A stretch of 64,000 nucleotides of DNA, taken from NCBI RefSeq assembly GCF_014268445.2, contig NZ_CP077089.1:5665001-5729000 (forward strand), read 5' to 3'. Every line of letters begins with the position of its first letter. Position 1 is the first letter of the stretch. The notes under the pieces are model-generated. The model was not told where the DNA came from, made no database searches, and saw nothing but the letters and a program-made list of their open reading frames with translations. Made by a program: the position numbers and the translations under genes. The DNA comes from Pseudomonas tensinigenes (lineage in GTDB: Bacteria; Pseudomonadota; Gammaproteobacteria; Pseudomonadales; Pseudomonadaceae). This document shows positions 8,319 to 17,576 of the stretch, one piece after another.

Positions 8319-10349
8319 TTAAGCCTGTTCCAACGAGGTTTCAACACGGGTGGCACCGGCCGGGATTTTCCCTGCCGCAACCAGACGCTTGTGCTGCTCG
8401 GCTTCGATACGCTCGATCGTTTCAACCGGAACCATATAGCCCTGGTCGTCACGTGCAGCGTGGATCACGAAGTAAACGACGGTGCCTACCAGGCTCGCGA
8501 TCGCCAGCCACCAGATGTGCCAGATCATTGCGAAACCGAAGACGGTCAACAGTGCGCCCATCACCACGCCAGTGGCGGTGTTGTTCGGCATGTGGATCGG
8601 CTCGTACTTGGCCGGACGCTGGTACGCAGTACCGTTTTCCTTGGCTTCAGTGAACGGGTCGATGCAGTCAGCCTTAGGCAGCACAGCAAAGTTGTAGAAC
8701 GGCGGTGGCGACGAGGTCGACCATTCCAGGGTGTGTGCATTCCACGGGTCACCGTGATCGCAAACGTTCTCTGGCTTGTTGCGGTCACGCACCGACACGT
8801 ACAGCTGGATCAGCTGGCAGGCGATACCCACAGCGATCATCACCGCACCGAACATGGCAACGTACAGGTACGGTACCCACTCAGGGTTGGTGGTGGCGTT
8901 CAGACGACGGGTCATGCCCATGAAGCCCAGTGCATAGAGCGGCATGAACGCGACGAAGAAGCCCGAGATCCAGAACCAGAACGCTGCTTTACCCCAGCCT
9001 TCGTGCAGCTTGAAGCCGAACGCTTTCGGGAAGTAGAACGCGAAACCAGCGATGTAACCGAATACCGCGCCGCCGATGATCACGTTATGGAAGTGCGCGA
9101 TCACGAACAGGCTGTTGTGCAGAACGAAGTCAGCACCCGGGATGGCCAGCAGTACGCCGGTCATGCCGCCAATGGCGAAGGTCACCATGAAGCCCAGAGT
9201 CCACAGAACCTGGCTGGTGAAGCGCAGACGGCCCTGGTAGATGGTGAACAGCCAGTTGAATAGCTTCACACCCGTCGGGATGGAAATCAGCATCGTCGCC
9301 AGACCGAAGAAGGCGTTGACGCTTGCACCCGAACCCATGGTGAAGAAGTGGTGCAGCCAAACCATGAAGCCCAGTACCGAGATCGCGCCCGAGGCGTAGA
9401 TCATCGAGTGGTGGCCGAACAGTTTCTTGCCGGTGAACGCCGAGATCACTTCCGAGAAGATGCCGAATGCCGGCAGGATCAGGATGTAAACCTCAGGGTG
9501 GCCCCACGCCCAGAACAGGTTGACGTACATCATTGGATTGCCACCAAGTTCATTGGTGAAAATGTGGAAATCCATGTAACGGTCAAGGGTCAGCAGTGCC
9601 AGGGTAGCGGTCAGGATCGGGAACGAAGCCACGATCAGAACGTTTGCCCAGGTGCAGGTCCAGGTGAAGATCGGCATGTCCATCAGTTTCATGCCAGGGG
9701 TACGCATTTTCAGTACGGTCGCGAGGAAGTTAACCCCCGTTAACGTCGTACCTAACCCGGATAGCTGTAGCGCCCAGATGTAGTAGTCCATGCCCACGCC
9801 AGGGCTGTATTGCAGACCCGACAATGGTGGATAGGCAACCCAACCGGTCTTGGCGAATTCGCCGACGCCCAGGGACAGGTTGATCAGTACTACGCCGGAT
9901 ACCAGCAGCCAGAAGCTCAGGGAGTTCAGGAACGGGAACGCAACGTCACGCGCGCCGATCTGCAGCGGCACTGCAAGGTTCATCAGGCCGGTGAAGAATG
10001 GCATCGCCATGAAGATGATCATGATCACACCGTGAGCGGTGAATATCTGGTCATAGTGTTCAGGTGGCAGGTAGCCAGGCGAACCCTCGGTGGCCATGGC
10101 CAACTGGGTACGCATCATGATGGCGTCGGCAAAACCGCGCAGCAGCATGACCATGGCGACGATGATGTACATCACGCCGATTTTCTTGTGGTCGACCGAA
10201 GTCAGCCACTCGGTCCACAAGTAGGTCCACTTCTTGAAGTAGGTGATTGCAGCGAACAGCGCCAGACCACCGAGGGCGATCATGGCGATGGTCACCATCA
10301 CGATCGGCTCGTGGAATGGGACTGCTTCCCAACTTAATTTACCAAACAT
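8319..10349 (-). CDS. cyoB: Cytochrome bo3 ubiquinol oxidase subunit I
   Basis: A 676-residue catalytic subunit of the proton-pumping quinol oxidase in the inner membrane. It has the quinone-site segment [15 protein letters not shown] near residues 70-85, the CuB/His-Tyr centre [17 protein letters not shown], and the heme-proximal pair in [12 protein letters not shown]. About 14-15 membrane helices and normal length. It takes electrons from ubiquinol and reduces O2 at heme o3-CuB. It starts 3 bp after the cyoA stop. Confidence 0.98.
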   Translation of the reverse strand: MFGKLSWEAVPFHEPIVMVTIAMIALGGLALFAAITYFKKWTYLWTEWLTSVDHKKIGVMYIIVAMVMLLRGFADAIMMRTQLAMATEGSPGYLPPEHYDQIFTAHGVIMIIFMAMPFFTGLMNLAVPLQIGARDVAFPFLNSLSFWLLVSGVVLINLSLGVGEFAKTGWVAYPPLSGLQYSPGVGMDYYIWALQLSGLGTTLTGVNFLATVLKMRTPGMKLMDMPIFTWTCTWANVLIVASFPILTATLALLTLDRYMDFHIFTNELGGNPMMYVNLFWAWGHPEVYILILPAFGIFSEVISAFTGKKLFGHHSMIYASGAISVLGFMVWLHHFFTMGSGASVNAFFGLATMLISIPTGVKLFNWLFTIYQGRLRFTSQVLWTLGFMVTFAIGGMTGVLLAIPGADFVLHNSLFVIAHFHNVIIGGAVFGYIAGFAFYFPKAFGFKLHEGWGKAAFWFWISGFFVAFMPLYALGFMGMTRRLNATTNPEWVPYLYVAMFGAVMIAVGIACQLIQLYVSVRDRNKPENVCDHGDPWNAHTLEWSTSSPPPFYNFAVLPKADCIDPFTEAKENGTAYQRPAKYEPIHMPNNTATGVVMGALLTVFGFAMIWHIWWLAIASLVGTVVYFVIHAARDDQGYMVPVETIERIEAEQHKRLVAAGKIPAGATRVETSLEQA

Positions 10350-10352
10350 CGT

Positions 10353-11294
10353 TTACTCCTCTGCCCCGGCAGCTGAATGCGAACTCGAGTCAATTTCCGT
10401 GGCCGCCACTTCTTTCTCTTTCTTCTCGTGCTTCAGCGGCTTGCCCGGCTTCATACCTTCGTACTTGTCGACGATGATCTGGAACTGGTTCGGCGTGACC
10501 GAGGAGTAGAGCTCGACTGGGTTGTTCTGGCTCGGTTTGGCAAGGGCCGCGTATTCAGCTTGATCAAGCTGTTTAGGTGACTTCTTGACTTCACTTACCC
10601 AGGCGTCGAAATCTTCCTGAGTGGTGGAGATAGCCTTGAATTTCATACCGGTGAAACCCGCGCCGCTGTAGTTGGCGGAGATACCGTCCATTTCAGCGTT
10701 ACGGTCAGCGATCAGGTGCAGCTTGGTCTGCATGCCCGCCATCGCGTAGATCTGGCCGCCCAGACCCGGGATGAAGAACGAGTTCATCACAGCGTCAGAG
10801 GTGATCTTGAAGTTGATTGGCGTGTGCGCCGGGAACACGATCTTGTTGACCGTGGCAATGCCTTGTTCCGGGTAGATGAACAGCCACTTCCAGTCCAGCG
10901 CGACCACTTCGATGGTCACAGGCTTGACGTCGGATTGAATCGGACGATACGGGTCCAGTTCGTGGGTCGAAATGTAGGTGATGTAACCCAGGGCAATGAT
11001 GATCAGAACCGGGATGGTCCAGACTGCCACTTCGATTTTGGTCGAGTGCGACCATTTCGGGGTGTAGACGGCGTTCTTGTTCGACGCGCGGTACTTCCAG
11101 GCGAACAGGAAGGTCATGACGATAACCGGCACAACGACCAACAGCATCAGCAGGGTCGCGGTGATGATCAGGTTGCGCTGTTCCAGGCCGACCTGGCCCG
11201 TTGGATTGAGCAAGGTCATGTTGCAGCCTCCCAGCAACAACGTGCCGAGCAGCGGCACTAGGCCTAGTAATCTGGGGTACCTGTTTTTACTCAT
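10353..11294 (-). CDS. cyoA: Cytochrome bo3 ubiquinol oxidase subunit II (lipoprotein)
   Basis: A 313-residue first gene of the operon. The ATG at 11294 is chosen because it is preceded by AGAGGT and opens a lipoprotein signal ending LLLGGC (Cys24); a longer frame exists upstream without such support. Two membrane helices follow, then a periplasmic cupredoxin-like domain that lacks the CuA ligands, as usual for quinol oxidases. The C-terminal tail is rich in Lys, Glu and Ser. Confidence 0.96.
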   Translation of the reverse strand: MSKNRYPRLLGLVPLLGTLLLGGCNMTLLNPTGQVGLEQRNLIITATLLMLLVVVPVIVMTFLFAWKYRASNKNAVYTPKWSHSTKIEVAVWTIPVLIIIALGYITYISTHELDPYRPIQSDVKPVTIEVVALDWKWLFIYPEQGIATVNKIVFPAHTPINFKITSDAVMNSFFIPGLGGQIYAMAGMQTKLHLIADRNAEMDGISANYSGAGFTGMKFKAISTTQEDFDAWVSEVKKSPKQLDQAEYAALAKPSQNNPVELYSSVTPNQFQIIVDKYEGMKPGKPLKHEKKEKEVAATEIDSSSHSAAGAEE

Positions 11295-11631
11295 CTCACG
11301 ACCTCTAAAGCAGCTTGCGCAATGCAGTTGGGTTTTGATCGCCAACACTTCACCCTGCCAAGGGTTGGCATTTTCTTTGGATTGAATAAGGGCCGCCCGT
11401 CGCGCGTCAGACGCTCGACAAAACCTGGGACAGCGGTCAGTTCTTATTCGAATTCGTGGTCAAAGGCCTTGTTACAGACCAATTCCATTTGGTGCGGAAA
11501 GTTGGAAGGCACCGACACCTGGGTGTCTTGGAAGCCTTGCGACTCACTCGACACCCGACTTTCTGCGCAGCGCCTTAATAAAAAGCGTTCCTTAATAAAG
11601 GCTGAACAGTGCCGGGAATTCAGTGCGGGCG

Positions 11632-11660
11632 ATTGTAGATAGGTAGCGCCCTATACACCA
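11632..11660 (-). promoter_or_regulatory. Possible cyo promoter
   Basis: On the minus strand a good -10 (TACAAT, 11632-11637) has a weak -35 (TGGTGT, 11655-11660) at 17 bp. It would give a leader of about 330 nt before cyoA. Between 11295 and 12066 I see no gene; short open frames there lack ribosome sites and family resemblance. Confidence 0.35.
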
Positions 11661-11730
11661 TGTCTTATCCCGAAATAATTTTTATCCGTTCGAGCAACAA
11701 TCCATCGCCATTTTTGCAAAAGTTCCGCAT

Positions 11731-11744
11731 CTTATCGAAATCAA
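11731..11744. promoter_or_regulatory. Imperfect Anr/Fnr-type box upstream of cyoA
   Basis: CTTATCGAAATCAA matches TTGAT-N4-ATCAA at 8 of the 10 defined positions. It lies about 70 bp upstream of the candidate -35. Oxygen control of terminal oxidases by Anr is established in pseudomonads; its action at this site is inference. Confidence 0.3.
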
Positions 11745-12066
11745 TTCTCAACAAAAACACCAAAAATTGTAGGTGTACCCGCGTCAGTTCAGACAGCTCT
11801 GAAGGCTTTTTCCGAACGCTCGAACAGCGCAAGCCCCGATAACCCAAGGCTTTTGGCCATATGCCCGCGCTTGTTAAAACTGCCTGCTCTGGCACCCGCG
11901 TGCTAAAGCCGAAAAACCCCGAAGCAGACCAATCCTTTTTTGTAACAACGCCCGATTCCGCATCACTGAAGCGTCCTGCGACACCGCGCGTGTGACAACA
12001 TGTCGCACACCTGCCACACCCTGCCTTGCCGTCCGTCACGGTGTTTTCACAAACACTCTGAAATGC

Positions 12067-12108
12067 AAAAACGCCCCGATTGGCTGATCCGCAAATCGGG
12101 GCGTTTTC
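12067..12108 (-). terminator. Terminator of dsbB
   Basis: A perfect 11-bp stem (ACGCCCCGATT / AATCGGGGCGT) with A- and T-runs on either side, 30 bp beyond the dsbB stop. Confidence 0.88.
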
Positions 12109-12137
12109 TGTATCGGCCAGACAGCCGAATAGTTGAC

Positions 12138-12647
12138 TCAGCGCAGTGCTTTTCGGTTACGCGAGGTCAGCAGCGGCACCAGGATCACCACCAGCACGAA
12201 CGCCACGAGCGCCCATTGCGCCAGCGACAGGCCGAGGATCGGCGGGTACGGCGTCGAGCAGAAACCGTCGACCTGGAAGCCCAGCGGGAAAATCTTCGCC
12301 AGCGGCAGATCATCGACAATCGGCTGCAGCACATCGATGCCACAGCTGACCGCCGGGTAGAACTGCGTGTACACGTGATGCCCGGCCACACCGGCCCCGG
12401 CAATCGCGCAAAGCACCACCAGCACTTCGAACACGGTGATGCTGCGACGGCTGCGCATCGCCGCGCCGATGAACGCGAACAGCGCGATCAGCAGCAATGC
12501 ATAGCGCTGCAAAATGCACAGTGGGCACGGTGCTTCGCCGAGCACGATCTGCATGTACAGCGCACCGCCGATCAGTGCCAGGCAGATGATGCCCAGCAGC
12601 ACCAGAAAGCGCCGCTCACGTCCCAGTCGAATCGTTTCCTCGCTCAT
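12138..12647 (-). CDS. dsbB: Disulfide bond formation protein DsbB
   Basis: A 169-residue inner-membrane protein that re-oxidises DsbA and passes electrons to quinone. From the chosen ATG at 12647 (AAGGAAA upstream) the redox cysteines fall at C41-P-L-C44 and at C102 and C130, close to the E. coli DsbB pairs. Four hydrophobic helices are visible. The quinone it reduces can feed the cyo oxidase encoded next door, although the two units have separate terminators. Pseudomonads can carry more than one DsbB paralogue. Confidence 0.93.
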   Translation of the reverse strand: MSEETIRLGRERRFLVLLGIICLALIGGALYMQIVLGEAPCPLCILQRYALLLIALFAFIGAAMRSRRSITVFEVLVVLCAIAGAGVAGHHVYTQFYPAVSCGIDVLQPIVDDLPLAKIFPLGFQVDGFCSTPYPPILGLSLAQWALVAFVLVVILVPLLTSRNRKALR

Positions 12648-12671
12648 CGCGTTTCCTTTATTGTCCATGGT

Positions 12672-13232
12672 TCAGCTGGCCGGCGGCTGCGCTTGCAGTT
12701 GCGCCATCAAGCTGATGTTGTCTTCGATATGCCAATTGGCCGCGATGCGACCGTTATCAATCTGATAGATATCGGTTGCCCGGAAGTCTACACGCTGGCC
12801 CTGCCCTTTGAGAGCCTTGAACGTACCGCTGAAATGCCCGCGAAAATGCAGATGCACCACCACGCGGTCACCGGCGATGATCATTTGCTCGATGTCGCAA
12901 CTCAAGTCCGGCACCGCCGTGCGAAAGAACTTCGACGCCAGTAACGGCCCGGTCGGCCCCTGCACCCGGCCTTCAGGTGGGGTCTGGTCGACAAACTGCG
13001 GCGACAGCGCCGCCGTGGCCAACGCCTCTTCACCGGAATTCCAGAAACTGGCGTAACGCCGCGCGGCCAATTCCATAGCTTCGACCTGCGTCTTGGGCAG
13101 GCTCTGATCGACGATCAGGGTCTGCGGTTTTATCAGGGCAGATTCGGCAAAGGCAAACGGGCTCGTCAGCAACGCGGCCGAAAGACCGATGGCTGCGAAG
13201 CTGAAACGACGGGCGAAGGTGAGGTGCGACAT
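12672..13232 (-). CDS. Secreted SnoaL-like / NTF2-fold protein
   Basis: About 186 residues with a Sec signal peptide (FSFAAIGLSAALLTSPFAFA, cleavage probably after AFA). The mature part resembles the SnoaL/ester-cyclase group of the NTF2-like fold: ARRYASFWNSGEEALATAAL, a central FFRTAVPDLSCDIEQMIIAG, and VVVHLHFRGHFSGTF followed by ATDIYQIDNGRIAANWHIED. SnoaL-like domains bind small hydrophobic or polyketide-like molecules; the role here is unknown. The start at 13232 has AGGA upstream; a Met six codons earlier is possible. It ends 24 bp before the dsbB start and may be co-transcribed with it. Confidence 0.75.
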   Translation of the reverse strand: MSHLTFARRFSFAAIGLSAALLTSPFAFAESALIKPQTLIVDQSLPKTQVEAMELAARRYASFWNSGEEALATAALSPQFVDQTPPEGRVQGPTGPLLASKFFRTAVPDLSCDIEQMIIAGDRVVVHLHFRGHFSGTFKALKGQGQRVDFRATDIYQIDNGRIAANWHIEDNISLMAQLQAQPPAS

Positions 13233-13354
13233 GGGGGCGATCCTGATCATGTAAACGAACGAGCGCCTATCATCAGCATCGGGGAATAAACGATAAACCG
13301 GTTAAGAAATGATTAACCTTTAAACACTTTTTAAGAATCAGCACCGCGTAACGG

Positions 13355-13432
13355 CCTTCGCGAGCAGGCTTGCTCCCACACTGAATCTGCGTCAAACACA
13401 AATCCCCTGTGGGAGCGAGCCTGCTCGCGAAT
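13355..13432. repeat. REP pair (REPIN)
   Basis: Inverted arms of the CTTCGCGAGCAGGCTTGCTC / GTGGGAGCGAGCCTGCTCGC family with a spacer of about 27 bp, just downstream of hmp. The left arm has one T where the other copies have C. Confidence 0.9.
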
Positions 13433-13452
13433 GAAGGCAACCCGGTTTCAGA

Positions 13453-14634
13453 TCACTCCAAAGCAGCAGCCGGCCCAAAGAACTCATAACGGCTCTGCTG
13501 CTCCGGCACACCCAGCGCTTTCAAATGCCGCTTGATCGCCCCCATGAAGCCCTTCGGCCCGAGGAAGTACGCGTCGACATCACGCTCCTGCGGCAACCAC
13601 TCGCCCAACAGCGCCTGATCCAGCATCCCGACCTTGTCTGCCGCCGGGCTCACGCCGTCATCTTCGGCGTAGCAGTAAAAACGCTTGAGTTGCGGATGAC
13701 GCGCCGCCAGCTCATCAATCCAGTCGCGGAACGCATGCACGCTGCCATTGCGCGCGCAGTGGATAAAGTGCACCGGACGCTCGGTTTCCAGCGCGGCTTC
13801 GAGCATCGCCAGAGTCGGCGTGATGCCAACGCCGCCGCTGATCAGCACCAAGGGCTTGTCGCTCGCAGCCAAGGTGAACTCACCCGATGGCGGGAACAGC
13901 TGAATGCTGGCGCCGACATGCAATTGATCGTGCAAGTGGTTGGAGGCACGGCCACCCGGTTCACGCTTGACGCTGATGCGGTACTGACCGTTATTCGCCA
14001 GGGCCGACAACGAGTAATTGCGGCGGATTTCTTCACCGTCGAGGATCAGCTTCATGCCGATGTACTGGCCCGGTTCGGCGGCCAGAATCGGGCCTTTGTC
14101 TGCCGGCTCGAAGTAGAACGAAATGATCTCCGCGCTCTCCTCGACCTTGGCCGCGACGATGAACTCCCGCGCCCCGCGCCAGCCGCCAACGGCTTGTTCT
14201 TTCTGGTCGTAGATCGCGGTTTCGGCGCCGATCAGAATGTCCGCCAGTTGCCCGTACGCCGCGCCCCAGGCGTTCATCACTTCCGGTGTGGCAATCTCTT
14301 CGCCGAGCACTTCGGAAATGGCGCGCAGCAGGCAGGCGCCGACAATCGGGTAATGCTCCGGAAGGATCTGCAGGGCCACGTGCTTGTTGATGATTTTCGC
14401 CACCAGATCGCCCAACTGGTCGAGCTGATCGATGTGCCGCGCATACATCAACACGCCGTTGGCCAGCGCGCGCGGCTGGTCACCGCTGGCCTGGTGCGCC
14501 TGGTTAAACAGCGGGCGGACCTCAGGGTATTCAGAGAGCATCATGCGGTAGAAGTGCGTGATCAGCGCTTCACCGCCGCTTTCCAGCAGAGGCACAGTGG
14601 ATTTGACGATGGCACGATCCTGGACGCTAAGCAT
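13453..14634 (-). CDS. hmp: Flavohaemoglobin, nitric oxide dioxygenase
   Basis: A 393-residue cytoplasmic enzyme that oxidises NO to nitrate with O2 and NAD(P)H. The globin domain (1-140) keeps all key residues at canonical positions: Tyr29 (B10), Phe43 (CD1), Gln53 (E7), proximal His85 and Tyr95. The ferredoxin-reductase part follows, with the FAD motif RRNYSLSA and the NAD motif LISGGVGITPTLAML. AGGAG precedes the start. It is divergent from norR, with three NorR-type sites in the 164-bp gap, so NO-dependent sigma54 control is likely. The gene is called fhp in P. aeruginosa. Confidence 0.97.
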   Translation of the reverse strand: MLSVQDRAIVKSTVPLLESGGEALITHFYRMMLSEYPEVRPLFNQAHQASGDQPRALANGVLMYARHIDQLDQLGDLVAKIINKHVALQILPEHYPIVGACLLRAISEVLGEEIATPEVMNAWGAAYGQLADILIGAETAIYDQKEQAVGGWRGAREFIVAAKVEESAEIISFYFEPADKGPILAAEPGQYIGMKLILDGEEIRRNYSLSALANNGQYRISVKREPGGRASNHLHDQLHVGASIQLFPPSGEFTLAASDKPLVLISGGVGITPTLAMLEAALETERPVHFIHCARNGSVHAFRDWIDELAARHPQLKRFYCYAEDDGVSPAADKVGMLDQALLGEWLPQERDVDAYFLGPKGFMGAIKRHLKALGVPEQQSRYEFFGPAAALE

Positions 14635-14677
14635 AAGGTGGACTCCTGAGCTTCTTGGAAAAGTTACCTTAGAGTTA

Positions 14678-14692
14678 TCAGTATTCGTGCCA
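14678..14692 (-). promoter_or_regulatory. Probable sigma54 promoter of hmp
   Basis: On the minus strand TGGCACG-AATACTGA gives a strong -24 element (TGGCACG, 14686-14692) and a -12 position with GA instead of the usual GC at the N10 spacing. It sits 44-58 bp upstream of hmp and just downstream of the NorR-type sites, as an enhancer-dependent promoter should. Confidence 0.6.
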
Positions 14693-14733
14693 ACTTATTT
14701 ATCCATATAAATCAAAAGTTTGAGATTTAAGTA

Positions 14734-14789
14734 GTCATAAAGACTCAGAGCACATTATAGTCATCCCGACTACATCTTGTCTCTTTGAC
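14734..14789. promoter_or_regulatory. Three NorR/FhpR-type binding sites (GT-N7-AC)
   Basis: Three copies fit GT-N7-AC exactly: GTCATAAAGAC (14734-14744), GTCATCCCGAC (14760-14770) and GTCTCTTTGAC (14779-14789). All three share the core GTC....GAC. NorR of E. coli uses three such sites as an enhancer for sigma54 RNA polymerase. Here they lie upstream of the hmp promoter and run up to 9 bp before the norR start, so autoregulation is also possible. Confidence 0.8.
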
Positions 14790-14798
14790 TACAAGACC

Positions 14799-16358
14799 AT
14801 GACCGCCAAATCACTGCTCACCGCCCTGCTGCCTCTCGTCTCCGACCTGTCCCGCGAACTGCCCGAGGGCGAGCGTTACCGACGCCTGCTCGAAGCCATG
14901 CGCGCCCTGCTGCCCTGCGATGCGGCGGCGTTGTTGCGTCTCGACGGCGAAGCCCTGGTGCCGCTGGCGGTGGACGGTTTAAGCACCGACACCCTCGGCC
15001 GGCGCTTCAAGGTCAGCGAACACCCGCGCTTCGAAATACTGCTGAGCGGTGCCGGCCCCACGCGGTTCGCCGCCGACAGCGACCTGCCCGATCCTTATGA
15101 CGGTTTGGTCGACGGCCTCGACGAGCATCTGGAAGTTCACGATTGCCTCGGCTGTCCTTTATTCGTCGATGAAAAACTCTGGGGCCTGATCACCCTCGAC
15201 GCCCTCGACCCCGAGCGTTTCGAACCGATCGAACTCGACACCCTGCAAGCCTTCGCCAGCCTCGCCTCGGCAACGGTCAACGCAGCCGAACGCATCCAAC
15301 GCTTGGCCAATCGCGCAGAAGACGAACACCAGCGCGCCGAGGTTTATCGTCAGGCCAGCGGCCAGCAGAATCGCGAAATGATCGGCCAGAGCAAGGCGCT
15401 GAAGAAGTTAGTAGAAGAAATCAATCTGGTCGGCGGCAGCGATCTGACCGTGTTGATCACCGGCGAAACCGGGGTCGGCAAAGAGCTGGTCGCCCAGGCC
15501 ATCCACGCCGCTTCTCCCCGCGCCGACAAACCGATCATCAGCCTCAACTGCGCCGCGCTGCCCGACACACTGGTAGAAAGCGAACTGTTCGGCCACGTGC
15601 GCGGCGCCTTCACCGGCGCCACCAACGACCGTCGCGGCAAGTTCGAACTGGCCAATGGCGGCACACTGTTTCTCGATGAAGTCGGTGAGTTGTCGCTGAC
15701 CGTGCAGGCGAAATTGCTGCGCGTCTTGCAGAGCGGTCAGTTGCAGCGTTTGGGCTCGGACAAGGAGCATCAGGTCGATGTGCGCCTGATTGCCGCGACC
15801 AACCGCGACCTCGCCGAAGAAGTGCGCAGCGGTCGCTATCGCGCCGACTTTTACCATCGCCTGAGTGTGTACCCGCTACGCGTACCGGCGCTGCGTGATC
15901 GTGGCCGCGATGTGTTGTTGCTCAGCGGTTTTTTCCTCGAACAGAACCGCTCGCGCATGGGCCTCAACAGCCTGCGCCTGAACAGCGACGCTCAGGAAGC
16001 GCTGCTCGCCTACACTTGGCCGGGTAACGTGCGCGAGCTTGAGCACTTGATCGGGCGCAGTGCGTTGAAAGCGCTGGGCAACTGCAAGGTGCGGCCGAAG
16101 ATACTCAGTTTGAGCGCGGCGGATCTGGATTTACCGCGTGAGGTTGTGGATAACTCGGTTGAGGCGGTTGCAGGTGTGGTGGCTGAGATGCCGTTGATCA
16201 GCGGGGATTTGCGCAGTGCGACCGAGCAGTATCAGCGGCGTTTGATCAGCGCGGCGCTGGAGCGTAATCAGGATAACTGGGCGAGTGCGGCGCGGGAGTT
16301 GGGGCTGGATCGAGCCAACCTCGGCCGCATGGCCAAACGACTCGGCATGAAGAGCTAA
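14799..16358 (+). CDS. norR: NO-responsive sigma54 activator NorR (FhpR)
   Basis: A 519-residue enhancer-binding protein. The N-terminal GAF domain (about 1-170) senses NO through a non-haem iron in the family and carries the motif DSDLPDPYDG (93-102) and the Cys in HDCLGCPL. The AAA+ domain (about 190-430) has Walker A GETGVGKE, the sigma54-contact loop GAFTGA, and GTLFLDEVGEL (Walker B region). A Fis-type helix-turn-helix closes the protein (NWASAARELGLDRANLGRMA). Divergent from hmp with its binding sites between them. No norCB or norVW gene is nearby, so the partner here is the flavohaemoglobin. Confidence 0.95.
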   Translation: MTAKSLLTALLPLVSDLSRELPEGERYRRLLEAMRALLPCDAAALLRLDGEALVPLAVDGLSTDTLGRRFKVSEHPRFEILLSGAGPTRFAADSDLPDPYDGLVDGLDEHLEVHDCLGCPLFVDEKLWGLITLDALDPERFEPIELDTLQAFASLASATVNAAERIQRLANRAEDEHQRAEVYRQASGQQNREMIGQSKALKKLVEEINLVGGSDLTVLITGETGVGKELVAQAIHAASPRADKPIISLNCAALPDTLVESELFGHVRGAFTGATNDRRGKFELANGGTLFLDEVGELSLTVQAKLLRVLQSGQLQRLGSDKEHQVDVRLIAATNRDLAEEVRSGRYRADFYHRLSVYPLRVPALRDRGRDVLLLSGFFLEQNRSRMGLNSLRLNSDAQEALLAYTWPGNVRELEHLIGRSALKALGNCKVRPKILSLSAADLDLPREVVDNSVEAVAGVVAEMPLISGDLRSATEQYQRRLISAALERNQDNWASAARELGLDRANLGRMAKRLGMKS

Positions 16359-16365
16359 AAGCACA

Positions 16366-16543
16366 CCCTCACCCTAGCCCTCTCCCGGAGGGAGAGGGGA
16401 CCGACCCGGGGATGCTTCAGAAATACACCGACTTGAAACTGCTTTACCGAATCCATAATCGACTCCTTCGTTCAGGTCGATGTAAAACGCCAGACACCTC
16501 GGTCGGCCCCCTCTCCCTCCGGGAGAGGGCTGGGGTGAGGGGC
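16366..16543. repeat. Intergenic repeat with inverted CTCACCC...GGGAGAGGG ends, about 180 bp
   Basis: Same architecture as the element at 5416-5628: inverted ends (CCCTCACCCTAGCCCTCTCC and its complement) and a shared core including TACCGAATCCATAATCGA and TCAGGTCGATGTAAAACGCC. It begins 8 bp after the norR stop, so its first hairpin may also end norR transcription. The rest of the gap to cheV is featureless. Confidence 0.8.
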
Positions 16544-16670
16544 TTTGGCTTTTGATCTGCACGCCACCCGACAACTAACCTAAAGCCCACCCCTTTAACG
16601 CCGATAACCCGGCATCAATAGTTTCTGGCGATTTCCACCCTCGCCCACCACCTTTCCACAGAAGGTTCAT

Positions 16671-17573
16671 ATGTCCTCCACCAAAGCCCGCGCAGACTCA
16701 CTTTCGCTTCTGCTGTTTACCTTGCGCAGCGGCAAGCTGATGGCGATCAACCTGCTGAAAGTCAGTGAAATCATCCCCTGCCCGCCGCTGACCAAACTAC
16801 CGGAGTCGCACCCGCACGTTAAAGGCATCGCCACCCTGCGCGGCGCCTCGCTGTCGGTCATCGACCTTAGCCGCGCGATCGGTGAGCGTCCGCTCGAAGA
16901 TCCGAACGGCGGCTGCCTGATCGTCACCGACGTCAGCCGCTCCAAGCAGGGCCTGCACGTACAAGCGGTGAGCAAAATCGTCCACTGCCTGACCACCGAC
17001 ATCAAACCACCGCCATTCGGCTCCGGCGGTTCACGCGCTTACATCACCGGCGTGACGTCGGTGGACGGCACGCTGGTGCAGGTACTGGATATCGAAAAAG
17101 TTATCCACAGCATCGCCCCGGCGCAGATCGAAATGGCCCCGACCGATCTGAGCATGGAAGACGCTGATGTGCTCGGCAATGCGCGGATTCTGGTGGTCGA
17201 CGATAGCCAGGTGGCGCTGCAACAATCGGTGCACACCCTGCGCAACCTCGGCCTGCAATGCCATACCGCACGCAGCGCCAAGGAAGCCATCGACTGCCTG
17301 CTCGACCTGCAAGGCACGGCGCAGCAGATCAACCTGATCGTCTCCGACATCGAAATGTCCGAGATGGACGGTTACGCCTTCACCCGCACCCTGCGCGAGA
17401 CCCCGGACTTCGCCCATTTGTACGTGCTGCTGCACACCTCGCTCGACAGCGCGATGAACAGCGAAAAAGCGCGCCTGGCCGGGGCGAACGGCGTGTTGAC
17501 CAAGTTCTCCTCGCCGGAACTGACCCACTGCCTGATCGAAGCGGCCAAACACGTCGCCGCCCAAGGGCACTGA
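16671..17573 (+). CDS. cheV: Chemotaxis coupling protein CheV
   Basis: A 300-residue cytoplasmic protein with a CheW-like coupling domain (about 1-160; LLFTLRSGKLMAINLLKVSE, TRLPESHPHVKGIATLRG-like segment) fused to a receiver domain (about 172-298; ILVVDDSQ, phospho-acceptor in LIVSDIEMSEMDGY). CheV links chemoreceptors to CheA and acts as an adaptable coupler or phosphate sink. AAGGTT precedes the ATG. Four bases separate it from the following acetyltransferase, so the two are probably co-transcribed. No other che gene is present in the window. Confidence 0.94.
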   Translation: MSSTKARADSLSLLLFTLRSGKLMAINLLKVSEIIPCPPLTKLPESHPHVKGIATLRGASLSVIDLSRAIGERPLEDPNGGCLIVTDVSRSKQGLHVQAVSKIVHCLTTDIKPPPFGSGGSRAYITGVTSVDGTLVQVLDIEKVIHSIAPAQIEMAPTDLSMEDADVLGNARILVVDDSQVALQQSVHTLRNLGLQCHTARSAKEAIDCLLDLQGTAQQINLIVSDIEMSEMDGYAFTRTLRETPDFAHLYVLLHTSLDSAMNSEKARLAGANGVLTKFSSPELTHCLIEAAKHVAAQGH

Positions 17574-17576
17574 GTC

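Noticed and set aside
11294..11420. A Crc-type AANAANAA motif near the cyoA start
   Set aside because: The best stretch (AAGAAAAT on the minus strand) misses the last position and is over 50 nt from the start; too weak to list.
11660..11842. A 60-codon frame upstream of cyoA
   Set aside because: It has no ribosome site or family resemblance and overlaps the likely promoter region.
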